DNA from: Saprospirales bacterium
Lineage (GTDB): Bacteria; Bacteroidota; Bacteroidia; Chitinophagales; JADIYW01
Direction of reading: 5' to 3'
DNA: 64,000 nucleotides
Assembly (NCBI GenBank): GCA_016711605.1
Contig: JADJSS010000002.1
Span: 310,001 to 374,000 of the forward strand
The stretch's first letter is position 1. Each line of letters opens with the position of its first letter. Shown here piece by piece: positions 19,338 to 29,856 of this stretch. The translations under genes and the position numbers were made by a program. Below the pieces are notes generated by a model. The model was given only the letters and a program-made list of their open reading frames with translations, searched no databases and had not been told where the DNA came from.

Positions 19338-20407
19338 TTAGAAATTAGGACACATTAATGGTGAAGCATACTTCTTTTTATCTAACGGTTTGCTTGTGTA
19401 AATGATAGATGCTTCTAGTGCACCAAATGTTTTTACTGCTTTACTTAAATCTTTTTAAGTGCTGCGTCGTAGCTTAAACCAACTTGAACACCAAAGAAAG
19501 AAACACCAACTGATGCAATTACTGAACCCATTGCATTGTCACCAGCTTTTAACTTTTGATTACCGTCAACCCAAACGCCAGCAGAAACTGCCGTTCTGAA
19601 TGGTTCTTCTTTTCCAGAAAGATTTACACTAACAGATGTACCAGCTACCCATTGAATTGCTTTTGCTTGTGTCATAAACATACCATTTGGCGAAACCATA
19701 ATTTTATTTTTGATATTAAACACCAAACCTGCGTGTGCATTCATTCGTCTTGCGCGTTCGTTATCAGATTTAAAAAAAGTATCTTTTGCTTTAATGATAT
19801 TAAACATAGAAAAACCAGCATAAGCACCAATTAATTTAGAGAATTGTGACGACCACATTAAACCTATATTCATGTTTGGTTGAAAATATTTACCTGATTT
19901 AAAAACTTCACCAGATGGTAGTGTTAAATCAAATGCGCCTACTCTATTATCAAATTGGCTTTCGAATGATAAATTTCCTCTGTCTAACGAACGTTGGGTA
20001 AAACCTACTTGAAAACCTGCACTTAGATAATGTTTTTTTTCTCTACCTAATGATTTATGATAAGCAGTAGAAATCATAAAACTATTAGTTTGAATAGCAG
20101 TTTGTCTATCATAAGTAAATACTACACCAATTCCCCAAATATCATCTCTTAATTGATCACGAAATAAGCCTGCATCACCAGATGCTGAAAAAGTATTGAA
20201 TGGTGATGGTGTTTGCAATGGAAGATATTGTAAACGGTAGTTCGCTACTAAACGATACAATGAATTAATTCTTCCAGTATTGGCTGGATTTAAATTTAAT
20301 GGTGAATTATAAAATTGTGAAAACTTATAATCTTGTGCTTTTAAATTATATGTCAAAGACAATATAAAAGACAAAAATATTATTTGTGTAAATAATTTTC
20401 TTTTCAT
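19338..20407 (-). CDS. Type IX secretion membrane protein, PorP/SprF family (frameshifted near its end)
   Basis: PorP/SprF proteins are outer-membrane barrels linked to type IX secretion and gliding. After a signal peptide ending LKAQ come the hallmark KFSQFYNSPLNLNPANTG and a barrel of about 300 residues. The written frame stops at 19445 because the T run 19452-19456 is one base short. Restoring a base carries the frame 36 more codons to a stop at 19338, ending MCPNF, the kind of C terminus this family shows. A terminator follows at 19284. Bacteroidota genomes carry several paralogues, so the partner secreted protein is unknown. Confidence 0.85.
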
Positions 20408-20415
20408 AATCTATT

Positions 20416-21677
20416 TTATTTGTGTGTTGCTAATTGATTTATACTTTTAAAAAATTGCTGATATTTATCAATAGCTAGTAAATCATTGTGAAATATAGGA
20501 ACTAATTTACCATTTATTTTTTTAAGTAGGTAAAAAAACGGCAAAAATTTATCTAATATTTCATCATTTGTTAAATTATTTTGATAGTATTCAAAAGTGG
20601 CATCCATTAAAGAACTTGGTTGTAAAGTGAACTTGGTTGTTATATTTTTAGTTAAATCAAAGAAATTAATTTCACGACTATAGCCAGCGCGAAAACCGAT
20701 AACATCAGGATATGCTAAGGTGTAATCAATTTCTATATTATTTTGCATTAGATTTAAAATAGTTTCTGGAAATTTAAAACGCAGAAAATGTTGCCTAGAT
20801 AAAGTAATAGGTTTATCTAAAATTTGAAACAGACGTGTAGTTTCAATTTTAATTTTTTCGAAAGTTGTTGTGTTATACGAAGGATGAATGCCAATTTGAA
20901 AATTTGAAAGAGCGTTTATTTGAAAGTACAATAATGTTGAATTTGGCGAAACATTGGAATCGTGTTTATCTTCATCGCTCATTAAAAAAAGAAAATAGGT
21001 TGAAGTTGGTTTGTGATGATTTCCTGTTGAATAAAATCAAATGTATCAAATGCATCTTTCTCATTTTTTAATAAAACGTTTCTACATTTTTTATTAAAAA
21101 TGTTTGGTGGTTTGTGCAACCAATTTCTTCCTAAATATTGAAAAGCATTATCAATATCAAAAGTAGGTTGATATTCGAATTCGTGATTTTTAAAAATAAT
21201 ACCTGGAAATTGTTTTACTAATTCTTGTTTAAAATAATCTAACCAAATTTCTACAATTGGCGAGAAATTAAATGCTGCGTTTGACAAAATAGAATTGGAA
21301 GATTTATATCGTCCATGCTCATCTTGTTCGTGAGGTAAATATTCTTCGTAGCGTGTAATCAAATAAAAAATTGCAGCAAAAAGATCAAATCGAATATCAA
21401 AATTTTCATCTGTTTGAAAAAAAACAGGAATGTCATTTTCTTTAGAAATAAATAATTTTTGCAGTTTTATCGAATCTTCTAACAAAAGCTCATCTTGAAA
21501 AATTGAAAAATAATTTTCATGTTTTTCTGTTGAATAACTTAAATAAAATTTGTCTGCATTTTTCGAATGTGAAGCATCAGAAATAATTTCATAATCGATA
21601 CCAAAATAATTTACAAAAACAAAATCGAATGCATATTTTATTCTGTTGGTAACTTGTTTTGTGTAGATAACTATCAT
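20416..21677 (-). CDS. Polysaccharide deacetylase family protein (frameshifted in this sequence)
   Basis: Two abutting frames (20982-21677 and 20416-20982) make one protein of about 420 residues. The first half has the N-terminal domain typical of Bacteroidota members, with SRYEEYLP-like TRYEEYLPHEQDEHGRY and YQPTFDIDNAFQY, whose Asp pair is the metal-binding start of the deacetylase domain. The second half continues with DEDKHDSNVSP and IGIHPSYNTT. The A run at 20984-20990 on the plus strand is one base short; adding one joins PIFFFL to MSDEDKHD. The enzyme would remove N-acetyl groups from a cell-surface polysaccharide. It is eight bases upstream of the PorP/SprF gene. Confidence 0.8.
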
Positions 21678-21769
21678 TATTAAAGTATTGAGTAAGCAGT
21701 ATCTTTAGTAAGCAGTTTTATGTAGTAATTTATTTACTGCATACTGCACACTAAAATACTTTATACTAT

Positions 21770-22516
21770 ATGTCTGCTCCATTTTTAATACATTTACCAC
21801 AGTTCGAAGGTCCGTTTGATTTGTTATTGTTTTTCATTGAACGTGATGAATTAAGTATACAAGATATTCCAATCCATAAAATTACAAATGATTTTTTAGA
21901 TTACATTCAACATTTAGAAAGATTAAATATTGAAGTAGCCAGTGAATTTATTTTAGTTGCCGCAACATTGATGCGTATTAAAGCAAAAATGTTGTTGCCA
22001 AGAAAAGAAATAGATGAACTAGGAAATGAAATCGATCCAAGACAAGAATTGATTGACCAACTTTTAGAATACAAACGTGTGAAAGTTGCTGTTGAGTTGA
22101 TGAAAGAATTGGAAAGCAATCGCTCGTTGCGTTATTCGCGTGGAAACCAAAAAAATGAAGTGAATGAGTTGATAAAATTATTAGCTGAAGATGCTGAGTT
22201 AGAAACCATCACTTTATTTAAATTACTAAATGCATACAAACGCACGTTAGAAAAATATAAAAACAAAAATGAGAAAGTAGTACATACTATTAATCCATAT
22301 AAATTTTCTATAGAAACAGAAAAAGAAAAATTAACTGCATTTATAGCTGCCAAAAGTAAAGCATCTTTTACTGAGATATTTGAAAAATGTGAAAGCAAAA
22401 TACATGCTGTTTTTATTTTCTTAGGTATGTTAGAGTTGATTCAACAACAACTAATTTCCATAGTACTTGGCGAAGGAAATAATAATTTTTGGCTTTCTTC
22501 AGAAGTAGAGAATTAA
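21770..22516 (+). CDS. scpA: Segregation and condensation protein A
   Basis: ScpA is the kleisin subunit that bridges the SMC ATPase in bacterial condensin. The 248-residue protein starts with FEGPFDLLLFFIERDELSI and continues with ITNDFLDYI and ASEFILVAATLMRIKAKMLLP, the standard ScpA N-terminal helices, followed by an acidic middle and a winged-helix C terminus. ATG at 21770 is preceded by a degenerate word repeat. scpB is not adjacent. Its position 2.5 kb from the parS cluster fits a chromosome-segregation neighbourhood. Confidence 0.94.
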   Translation: MSAPFLIHLPQFEGPFDLLLFFIERDELSIQDIPIHKITNDFLDYIQHLERLNIEVASEFILVAATLMRIKAKMLLPRKEIDELGNEIDPRQELIDQLLEYKRVKVAVELMKELESNRSLRYSRGNQKNEVNELIKLLAEDAELETITLFKLLNAYKRTLEKYKNKNEKVVHTINPYKFSIETEKEKLTAFIAAKSKASFTEIFEKCESKIHAVFIFLGMLELIQQQLISIVLGEGNNNFWLSSEVEN

Positions 22517-22560
22517 TAAAAATTAACGCATACCATCATTTTATTTTATTAAATTTAAAA

Positions 22561-23094
22561 ATGCTGAAAAAATCCGTTTCACTATTTATACTATTTTATT
22601 TTATAAATACCAGTTTTTCGCAACAATATAAAGGTGCGGTTGGTTTGCGTTTTGGCTATGGCTTAGGCATTTCTGGTGTGTATGTGTTAGATCAACAAAG
22701 AGGACATGCTATTGAATTACTATTGAGATATGGTTATCATGGTGTGGTAATTAATAGACCAGGTGGAAATTTTCAGGTGCTTTACGAAAAACATTGGGAA
22801 TTTGGTAGAAATAGAAATTTTTCTGGTTATGTTGGTGGTGGTCCAGCTATTGGAATTGGTAAAAAAACGTATGGTGCCACACAAACTTATTTTGCTTTAG
22901 GTGTTTCGCCAATTCTCGGAATTGATTATACAACACAAAATTTACGAGTGCCTTTTATATTAGCTTTAGACTACAAACCAACACTATACGGCGATTTTCC
23001 AATTGCATCCAAGAAAAATCCAAATTCAAAATCAGAGTTTGATTTTTCTTATTATGAAATTGCTTTTTCTGTAAGAATTGGAATAGGAAAATAG
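22561..23094 (+). CDS. Small outer-membrane beta-barrel protein
   Basis: About 177 residues with a signal peptide beginning MLKKSVSLFILFYF and ending SFS-QQ, then Gly/Tyr/Phe-rich alternating strands (GLRFGYGLGISGVYV, GYVGGGPAIGIG) ending in an aromatic residue near the C terminus. This is the form of small 8-strand outer-membrane barrels. I chose ATG at 22561 because it starts the signal peptide; a longer frame begins inside scpA. Function unknown. Its stop overlaps an interspersed repeat. Confidence 0.7.
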   Translation: MLKKSVSLFILFYFINTSFSQQYKGAVGLRFGYGLGISGVYVLDQQRGHAIELLLRYGYHGVVINRPGGNFQVLYEKHWEFGRNRNFSGYVGGGPAIGIGKKTYGATQTYFALGVSPILGIDYTTQNLRVPFILALDYKPTLYGDFPIASKKNPNSKSEFDFSYYEIAFSVRIGIGK

Positions 23095-23206
23095 AACACA
23101 GATTATCACTGATTTTTATGATTGAAGTGATTTTCATTTCTATGAAAAGTCTTACTTTATTCTTTGCGTGAAAAAAAATCTGTGAAAATCCGAGAAATCT
23201 GTTAGA
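23092..23206. repeat. Interspersed palindromic element, copy 1
   Basis: It begins TAGAACACAGATT, which uses the upstream gene's stop codon, and ends AATCTGTTAGA, giving terminal inverted repeats. Similar elements lie at 41504-41574 and 47314-47414. Confidence 0.6.
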
Positions 23207-23210
23207 AATA

Positions 23211-23450
23211 CTACAAACCTCTAATCTTAGATAATAAATTTTCTTTGAAATCGTGACCGCAAGACATGCGTGTTACTTTCTCAGAAATGGTTTTTTTGTA
23301 AACTGTATGACTGTTGTAATATTGTAAACAAGTTGGGCAATGTTCCATTTCGGTACGCACTCTATTTTCCTTATGCCTGTCTAATTCGCCATCTAACAGC
23401 AATTGAATATCTGCGATAAGATGTTGGCAATTATGTGGTTGTATATGCAT
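23211..23450 (-). CDS. Putative zinc-finger anti-sigma factor
   Basis: A 79-residue soluble protein immediately downstream of an ECF sigma factor gene on the same strand. It has an early Cys (HNCQHL), the LLLDGELDRHKENRVRTEME helix typical of zf-HC2 anti-sigma domains, and HCPTC, matching the conserved zinc-binding Cys pair. No membrane helix follows, so it would be a soluble anti-sigma. Its partner is presumably the adjacent sigma factor. Confidence 0.78.
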   Translation of the reverse strand: MHIQPHNCQHLIADIQLLLDGELDRHKENRVRTEMEHCPTCLQYYNSHTVYKKTISEKVTRMSCGHDFKENLLSKIRGL

Positions 23451-23480
23451 AAAATATGTTTTTATTCGTCTTTAGACGTT

Positions 23481-24062
23481 TTATAATTCTTTATTAAAAC
23501 CCATTTTCTGAGCGTATTCTTTCAAACTTTCTTTTAATACATTTCGTGCTCTGTGTAAACGTGAACGAACGGTACCAATTGGAATATCTATAATTTTTGC
23601 AATTTCTTCGTACGAAAATCCTTCTACATCACACAATAAAATCACCGTTTTAAAATCAATCGGCAAACGATTTAAAGCAACAGTAATTTCGTCACCCATA
23701 ATTCCATCAAACAACTCTTCTCTTAAATCAAAATAGGCAGCACTGTTATCATCGTCTTCGTCTGAAAAAGTAATTACATCATCATAATCAACTTTTTCTG
23801 GTTCTTTTTTCTTCTTGCGATATTCGTTTATAAACGCATTCTTCAATATCTTAAACAACCATGCCTTTGAATTAGTTCCCGATTCGTATAAATTAATAAA
23901 ACGAAATGCTTTCATAAAGGTTTCTTGTACCAAATCATTTGCATCAGCTTCATTATAAGTTAAATGATAGGCAAAATTATACAACGCATCAGCATGCGGT
24001 AATAATTCATCTTCAAAAAGATGATCTGTATTTTTTATTGGTTCGGTTGACACTGCGGTCAT
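23481..24062 (-). CDS. ECF-type RNA polymerase sigma factor
   Basis: A sigma-70 family protein of about 193 residues. Region 2 includes ADALYNFAYHLTYNEADAND and LVQETFMKAFR, and region 4 includes IDFKTVILLCDVEGFSYEEI followed by IPIGTVRSRLHRAR. An acidic linker separates them. ATG at 24062 (MTAVSTEP) is preferred over a start ten codons upstream. The following gene encodes a likely anti-sigma factor, 30 bases away. The stimulus is not evident from context. Confidence 0.92.
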   Translation of the reverse strand: MTAVSTEPIKNTDHLFEDELLPHADALYNFAYHLTYNEADANDLVQETFMKAFRFINLYESGTNSKAWLFKILKNAFINEYRKKKKEPEKVDYDDVITFSDEDDDNSAAYFDLREELFDGIMGDEITVALNRLPIDFKTVILLCDVEGFSYEEIAKIIDIPIGTVRSRLHRARNVLKESLKEYAQKMGFNKEL

Positions 24063-24234
24063 AAAGGTAGAATAATTTAGGTATTTAAACACTAAATTTG
24101 TATCAGAAGTTCCTAAAAGTTAAAAATTAAATACCATCTTAAATAGCAATCAAATAAAAAATTCATTTGTTACCATCTTAATAATTTGGATTGCAGGTTT
24201 ATTTTTTTCCAGGTTTTTACAAAGTGTTGCAACT

Positions 24235-25350
24235 GTGTGTATGTGTATGCTTTTTATTTTAGATGCAAAAGTTAAAACAAATAGCAAGAAATTTTTTAAA
24301 TCTTCATTTAGTATTGCTTTGTTTATAATTGCACTTATTCACCTTCTTTCATATTTTAATTCTGAAAATCATCTTTCCTATTTAGATGAAATTAAAAATA
24401 AAATACCGTTTTTATTCATACCAATTAGTTTATTAACTGTTGAAAAAGTGGATGAAAAAAAAATACAATTCATCTTTATTTTTTTTATCAGTTGTTGTGT
24501 GGTAAGTAGTGTTTATAGTTATTATCATTATAGAATTGATTTAGCTAATAATCTGGAATTATATTCAAAAGGTGAAGTAATGAAAACAATAGTACATCAC
24601 ATATATTATTCAGTGTTGTGCAGTATTGGATGTATTTTTTGTGTAGAAATATTGTTTAAAACGACATCTAATTTTATAAAACTTGCACTTGGTATTGTAT
24701 TATTTTGGTTGTATGTATTTATACATGTTATGTCAGTTCGTACAGGTATTTTTAGTGTTTACTTTTTGATATTATTGTACATTTTTTTACATTTTATAAG
24801 TACCAGAAAATACATGTATTTAGCTGGTTTTATAGGTTTAATAATTGTGATTGGTTTTATGTTGTTTGAAAAAATTCCAACCATAAAAAATAAAATTGAT
24901 TACACTAAATATTCATTCGAACAATTAAAAAATAATACAGATTCTCTAAATAATTATTCAGATCCAAGAAGAATATTATCTGATAAACTTGGTATAGAAA
25001 TCATTCAAAAAAATAAATTAGTTGGTGTAGGAATCGGTGATGTGCAAGATGAATTAAACACAATTTATAAAACACGCTATCCAAATTTTTCTAGTGCTGT
25101 TTATGCGCGAATACATAATCAATATTTAGAAACTACTGCAGCTCTTGGTTTGCCGTTAGGTATAGTCTTTATTATATGTTTGATGTTTCCTTTATTATAT
25201 TTTATAAGAAAAAAAGATCATTTATTTATTACAATATACAGTTCTATTTTAGTGGTTATGTGTTGGGAACCTTTTTTAAAAACACAAATTGGAACCAGTA
25301 TCTTTTTAATAATAAGTTGTATTGGTTTTAATAGAAATAGAGAAAGTTGA
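24235..25350 (+). CDS. O-antigen ligase/polymerase-like membrane protein (5' end uncertain)
   Basis: An integral membrane protein with many helices and the O-antigen ligase (Wzy/WaaL) layout, including a large loop with RTGIFSVYFL and ARIHNQYLETTAALG, the region that holds the conserved His. It would join or polymerise polysaccharide units at the periplasmic face. The first in-frame start is GTG at 24235, but that falls inside the first helix: the same frame is open back to 24124 and encodes IIWIAGLFFSRFLQSVATV. No ATG, GTG or TTG occurs there in frame. A TTG at 24098 would come into frame if the A run at 24122-24126 lacks a base. It overlaps the next gene. Confidence 0.75.
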   Translation: MCMCMLFILDAKVKTNSKKFFKSSFSIALFIIALIHLLSYFNSENHLSYLDEIKNKIPFLFIPISLLTVEKVDEKKIQFIFIFFISCCVVSSVYSYYHYRIDLANNLELYSKGEVMKTIVHHIYYSVLCSIGCIFCVEILFKTTSNFIKLALGIVLFWLYVFIHVMSVRTGIFSVYFLILLYIFLHFISTRKYMYLAGFIGLIIVIGFMLFEKIPTIKNKIDYTKYSFEQLKNNTDSLNNYSDPRRILSDKLGIEIIQKNKLVGVGIGDVQDELNTIYKTRYPNFSSAVYARIHNQYLETTAALGLPLGIVFIICLMFPLLYFIRKKDHLFITIYSSILVVMCWEPFLKTQIGTSIFLIISCIGFNRNRES

Positions 25351-26381
25351 AAACTATTCTACACATATCGAGTGCAACTACTTGGCGTGGAGCTGAACAG
25401 CAGATTGATTATATAATAAATCAACAAAATAGTGTGTATAATCAGGTGTTATTTGCACCAGTAAATAGTGAGTTGTCAAAAAAAAATAAAGACAAAACTA
25501 TTACGTTTAAAAAAAGATTTGGTGTTGATTTTTTAGCAGCAATACAATTAAAAAAACTATGTAATCAAAATAAAATTGATCTGATTCATTTACATGATTC
25601 GCATGCAATCAATACCTTTATATTTGCTTCATTTTTTGGATTAAATATTCCAGGAATTATACATCGACATGTAAATTTTCCGATTAAAAATAAATGGAAA
25701 TATCGATTTAAAAAAATACAAAAAATAATTTGTGTTAGTAAAGAAGTAAAGAAAAATTTTATTCCATTTATAGATGCTGAAAAATTAGAAATTGTTTATC
25801 CAGGAATTGATATAAAGAAATTTGAAAATGATAAAATACCAAAAATTGAAAAGAATAAAAAAGAATTTACTGTTGGCATCGTGTCAGCAATAGAACATGA
25901 AAAAAATATAGAAGAATTTATTGAAATTGCCAATATTATTTCAAGCAAAAGAAATGATATTTCTTTTGTAATTATAGGTGATGGAAGTTTAAAAACAATT
26001 TATGAAAAAAAACATTCAAACATAAAATTTTTAGGTTTTCAACAAAATATTCCACAACAATTTTCTATGTTTGATGTCTTTTTATTTACCAGTAAAAATG
26101 AAGGTTTTGGACAAGTATTAATTGAATCAATGGCTGCCAAAGTACCAATAATTACAAACAATTTTGCAGCTGCAAATGAAATTATTGAACACGAAAAAAC
26201 TGGATACATTTATAAAGATGTTGATAACGCTGTTGATTTAATTCAACAAATACTCACAACTTACGAATCACGAATCATGACTACTACAAACGCATTCAAC
26301 TTCGTTCAACAATTTGATATAACTTTAATGAACAAAAAAATAGTAAACATTTATAATTCTATTTTTACAAATCACCAATGA
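25347..26381 (+). CDS. Glycosyltransferase family 4
   Basis: A 344-residue GT-B glycosyltransferase. The N-terminal half has SSATTWRGAEQQ (donor/acceptor loop), LIHLHDSHA and the C-terminal half has TVGIVSAIEHEKNIEEFIEI, FVIIGDGSL and the EGFGQVLIESMAAKVPI motif that carries the conserved EX7E glutamates. It starts at a TTG overlapping the stop of the O-antigen ligase-like gene and ends overlapping the nadD start, so the three genes are translationally coupled. It probably acts on a surface polysaccharide or lipid-linked glycan. Confidence 0.88.
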   Translation: MKTILHISSATTWRGAEQQIDYIINQQNSVYNQVLFAPVNSELSKKNKDKTITFKKRFGVDFLAAIQLKKLCNQNKIDLIHLHDSHAINTFIFASFFGLNIPGIIHRHVNFPIKNKWKYRFKKIQKIICVSKEVKKNFIPFIDAEKLEIVYPGIDIKKFENDKIPKIEKNKKEFTVGIVSAIEHEKNIEEFIEIANIISSKRNDISFVIIGDGSLKTIYEKKHSNIKFLGFQQNIPQQFSMFDVFLFTSKNEGFGQVLIESMAAKVPIITNNFAAANEIIEHEKTGYIYKDVDNAVDLIQQILTTYESRIMTTTNAFNFVQQFDITLMNKKIVNIYNSIFTNHQ

Positions 26382-26971
26382 ACCAGTTACAAATGACTAA
26401 AAACATCGGACTTTTTTTTGGCTCTTTTAATCCAATTCATATTGGACATTTGTTGTTGGCTACACATATGCGTGAAGCTGCACAATTAGATGAAATTTGG
26501 TTTATTGTTTCGCCACAAAATCCATTTAAAAAAAGTAGTGATTTGGCTGATGAACATCATCGTTTAGAAATGGTAAAATTAGCGATTGAAAATGTTCCTT
26601 ATTTCAACGTATTGGATATTGAATTTAATTTACCGAAACCATCTTATACACATGTTACATTGAAAGAATTGATGAAACAATTTACAACGCACAAATTCTC
26701 ATTAATTATTGGCGAAGATAATGTAGCTAAATTTAATGAGTGGAAAGAAGTTGATTGGATCTTAGAAAATGTTGATATACTAGTTTATAATAGAACAACA
26801 GAAAATCTAAAATCTCAAATCTCAAATCTTAAATACTATAACTTGCCACTTTTCGACATCAGTTCTACAGAAATACGCAAGCGTATAAAAAATAAGCAAT
26901 CAATAAAATACTTTGTTTCTGAAAAAGTAAACTATTATATAGAAAGTAGTTCGTTATATAACGAATACTAA
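26378..26971 (+). CDS. nadD: Nicotinate-nucleotide adenylyltransferase
   Basis: NadD adenylates nicotinate mononucleotide in NAD synthesis. The motif FFGSFNPIHIGHLLLATH near the start, IVSPQNPFKK, and the C-terminal ISSTEIRKRIKN are diagnostic. The ATG at 26378 overlaps the previous stop as ATGA; an ATG at 26393 is five codons in and also possible. Residues about 145-157 are encoded by a word repeat (CTAAAATCTCAAATCTCAAATC), an odd insertion in an otherwise conserved enzyme. nadA lies 1.2 kb downstream. Confidence 0.93.
   Translation: MNQLQMTKNIGLFFGSFNPIHIGHLLLATHMREAAQLDEIWFIVSPQNPFKKSSDLADEHHRLEMVKLAIENVPYFNVLDIEFNLPKPSYTHVTLKELMKQFTTHKFSLIIGEDNVAKFNEWKEVDWILENVDILVYNRTTENLKSQISNLKYYNLPLFDISSTEIRKRIKNKQSIKYFVSEKVNYYIESSSLYNEY
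26802..26835. repeat. Word repeat inside the nadD reading frame
   Basis: AAAATCTAAAATCTCAAATC and further imperfect copies of the word AAATCT encode the loop KSQISNLK of NadD. Confidence 0.55.
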
Positions 26972-27003
26972 ATAATAGTATGTAATTTTAATAAAAATAG
27001 AAA

Positions 27004-27543
27004 ATGAAAAATCTAAAAATTACAATACTAGCAACTATATTCTTAATTGTTTTTTCTTGCAAAAAAGAAAATAAAAATATACAGACAATTAATAAACTAG
27101 CATTAGAAGATTTGGAAGATAGTAGTTCTTGGAAAATTACCGAATCAATAACTATTATTACTTTAGATTCGTTTGATTTAAGAATTATTGATACAGTTTT
27201 TGAAACCTATACACATACTTCTATAATTAAAAAGACGGATAATACCGATCAATTTACTATAAGTAATTTCGAACATTATTATCCAACTCCTTTATATAAT
27301 TCACTTGAAAGCACAAATGATATAATAGATAAAGCGTATTATTTTACAAAAACAAATGAAAAAGTTGGTGAGTATGTATACCAATTTTGGATAGATTTTG
27401 TTACAGAAAGTGTTAATTATACAACCATTACATTTAATGATACTATAAATCCTACAAGTTTTACTGCAAATGGTAGTGGTTCTTTTACTACGTTATATGC
27501 ATCAAAAATGTTTCTATTTACTATAGTTGGTACAAAACTATAA
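27004..27543 (+). CDS. Hypothetical lipoprotein
   Basis: A 179-residue protein with a lipoprotein signal (MKNLKITILATIFLIVFSCKK; lipobox VFSC). The mature part is Thr/Asn-rich and likely beta-structured, with no recognised motif. It lies 32 bases after nadD on the same strand, but nothing links it functionally. Confidence 0.65.
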   Translation: MKNLKITILATIFLIVFSCKKENKNIQTINKLALEDLEDSSSWKITESITIITLDSFDLRIIDTVFETYTHTSIIKKTDNTDQFTISNFEHYYPTPLYNSLESTNDIIDKAYYFTKTNEKVGEYVYQFWIDFVTESVNYTTITFNDTINPTSFTANGSGSFTTLYASKMFLFTIVGTKL

Positions 27544-28117
27544 TTACTAAAAAAAACATTTTTTGTTTCACAAACACAGTTTCACAAGCATTGCCAATAG
27601 CATTAACACTTATACACACCGTTGTTAATTAACAAACGAAAACACCATATTTATTAGAATAATTACTAACATTAGTTTATGTGCAAAACGTGTACTATTT
27701 GTGAATTAAAATTTAGCGTGTCAGTTTAAAAAAAACTGTAAAAGAAATTCCACCAACAAACCGATTTATACCTAAACTGCAAACATAAAAACTGAACTAA
27801 ATAACAAAATCATGTGTTTAAGATACAAACAAACTAGTATGGAAAAAGTAGTCAACTGAATGTTAGTTATAAGATATAAGTTGTAAGTTATAGGTTATAA
27901 ATGCAAATAAAATCAAGTAGTTAATTAATAAGAAAAAGAAAATAAATAATGTTTGTAAGATGTGTATAAAAGCTTGTTCTAAAAAAACAATTTACTAAGA
28001 GACAATAACTAAAAACTATTTTTCCACGAATTCACACACATAATAAATAGTAATAAAAAATTATTTAAACTTATTTATTTATTATACTCAACGGTTCATC
28101 TTAAAAAATTACGTTCA
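27544..28117. other. AT-rich gene-free stretch between a lipoprotein gene and nadA
   Basis: No supported reading frame, tRNA or strong hairpin. At 27864-27900 the words GTTATAAGATATAAGTTGTAAG show the same degenerate repeat style seen elsewhere. No clear consensus promoter for nadA was found. Confidence 0.4.
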
Positions 28118-28177
28118 GTGAAATTTAAAAATTCAGTTACCTTTGAAAAAATTAGTTCAAAAAAAATGCTTGTAAAA

Positions 28178-29197
28178 ATGGAACAAAAATTCGATTTAAA
28201 AGAAAAAATTTCCGCGCTACCAACTCGTGGTTTTCTCGATATCCACATCGATCCGACATTGGATTTATTTGCCGAAATTTCAAAATTAAAAAAAGAAAAA
28301 AACGCCGTTTTGCTGGCGCATTATTACCAGGAAGCCGACATCCAGGATATTGCAGATTATATTGGCGACTCGCTACAATTAGCGCAAAAAGCTAAAGACA
28401 CCACAGCAGATATTATTTTGTTTGCTGGTGTGCATTTTATGGCAGAAACCGCAAAAATTTTAAATCCAACAAAAAAAGTTATTCTACCAGACCTAAATGC
28501 TGGTTGTAGTTTAGCTGATAGTTGTCCTGCTGATGATTTTTCAGCATTCAAAAAAAAATTTCCCGGCTACGCCGTGGTTTCTTACATCAATTGCACGGCC
28601 GAAATTAAAGCACTGAGCGATTATATCGTTACTTCCAGCAACGCCGAATTTGTGGTGAATTCTATTCCGAAAGAGCAAGGTATTATTTTTGCTCCAGATA
28701 AAAACCTGGGTGCCTATCTTTCTAAAAAACTAAACAGAGAAATGGTTTTGTGGAACGGATCGTGCATGGTACACGAAATTTTTTCACTCGAAAAAATTTC
28801 TAAATTAAAAGAAAAACATCCGAACGCCAAACTTATTTCACATCCAGAATGCGAAGCAGCTTTGTTAGATATTTCCGATTTTATTGGTTCCACCACTGGC
28901 TTGCTAAAATACACACAAACCGATGATGCACAAGAATATATTGTGGCTACTGAAACTGGTATTTTACACAAAATGATGCAGGCATCACCGCACAAAACAT
29001 TTATACCAGCGCCGCCAAACAATGCCTGCGCCTGCAACGATTGTCCGCACATGAAACTCAACACACTGGAGAAAATATATTTGTGTTTGAAATACGAATT
29101 ACCAGAATTATTAATGGACGAAGACTTACGCATCCAAGCAAAAATTCCGATTGATAGAATGTTAGAAATCAGCGAAAAATCAGGTTTGAAAGGATAG
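28178..29197 (+). CDS. nadA: Quinolinate synthase
   Basis: NadA condenses iminoaspartate with dihydroxyacetone phosphate to quinolinate, using a [4Fe-4S] cluster. The sequence has LLAHYYQEADIQDIADYIGD, FMAETAKILNP, and cysteines at INCTAE, HPECEA and CNDCPHM that suit the three cluster ligands. ATG at 28178 places the N terminus where the family starts; an in-frame GTG lies 20 codons upstream. nadB and nadC are not in the window. Some codons are more GC-rich than in neighbours. The gene is followed by a poly(A) block. Confidence 0.94.
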   Translation: MEQKFDLKEKISALPTRGFLDIHIDPTLDLFAEISKLKKEKNAVLLAHYYQEADIQDIADYIGDSLQLAQKAKDTTADIILFAGVHFMAETAKILNPTKKVILPDLNAGCSLADSCPADDFSAFKKKFPGYAVVSYINCTAEIKALSDYIVTSSNAEFVVNSIPKEQGIIFAPDKNLGAYLSKKLNREMVLWNGSCMVHEIFSLEKISKLKEKHPNAKLISHPECEAALLDISDFIGSTTGLLKYTQTDDAQEYIVATETGILHKMMQASPHKTFIPAPPNNACACNDCPHMKLNTLEKIYLCLKYELPELLMDEDLRIQAKIPIDRMLEISEKSGLKG

Positions 29198-29218
29198 AAA
29201 AAAAGAGAAACACTAGTT

Positions 29219-29632
<414 letters not shown>

Positions 29633-29856
29633 GAAAAATAAATTTGAAACTAAATAAAAATCGTCGAATATTTAATTTCAAACAATACTAATTCCAAATC
29701 CAATTAACAGATTTAACCGTTTAAATAATCGAATAAATATTATTAGGAATGTTACTTACAATCTTGCCAAAAAGTTTAATTTTGTTTTATAAATAAAAAA
29801 TTATATGAAAATATACACACTTATTTTCACTTTTTTCAGCTGTAATAGTACTGGCT

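Noticed and set aside
24042..24115. ECF -35 element (GGAAC) for sigma autoregulation
   Set aside because: GGAAC is present on the minus strand upstream of the sigma gene, but no partner element lies at a convincing distance.
27544..28117. Riboswitch or small RNA ahead of nadA
   Set aside because: I could not find a stable conserved-looking fold, terminator or known motif; only AT-rich sequence and word repeats are present.
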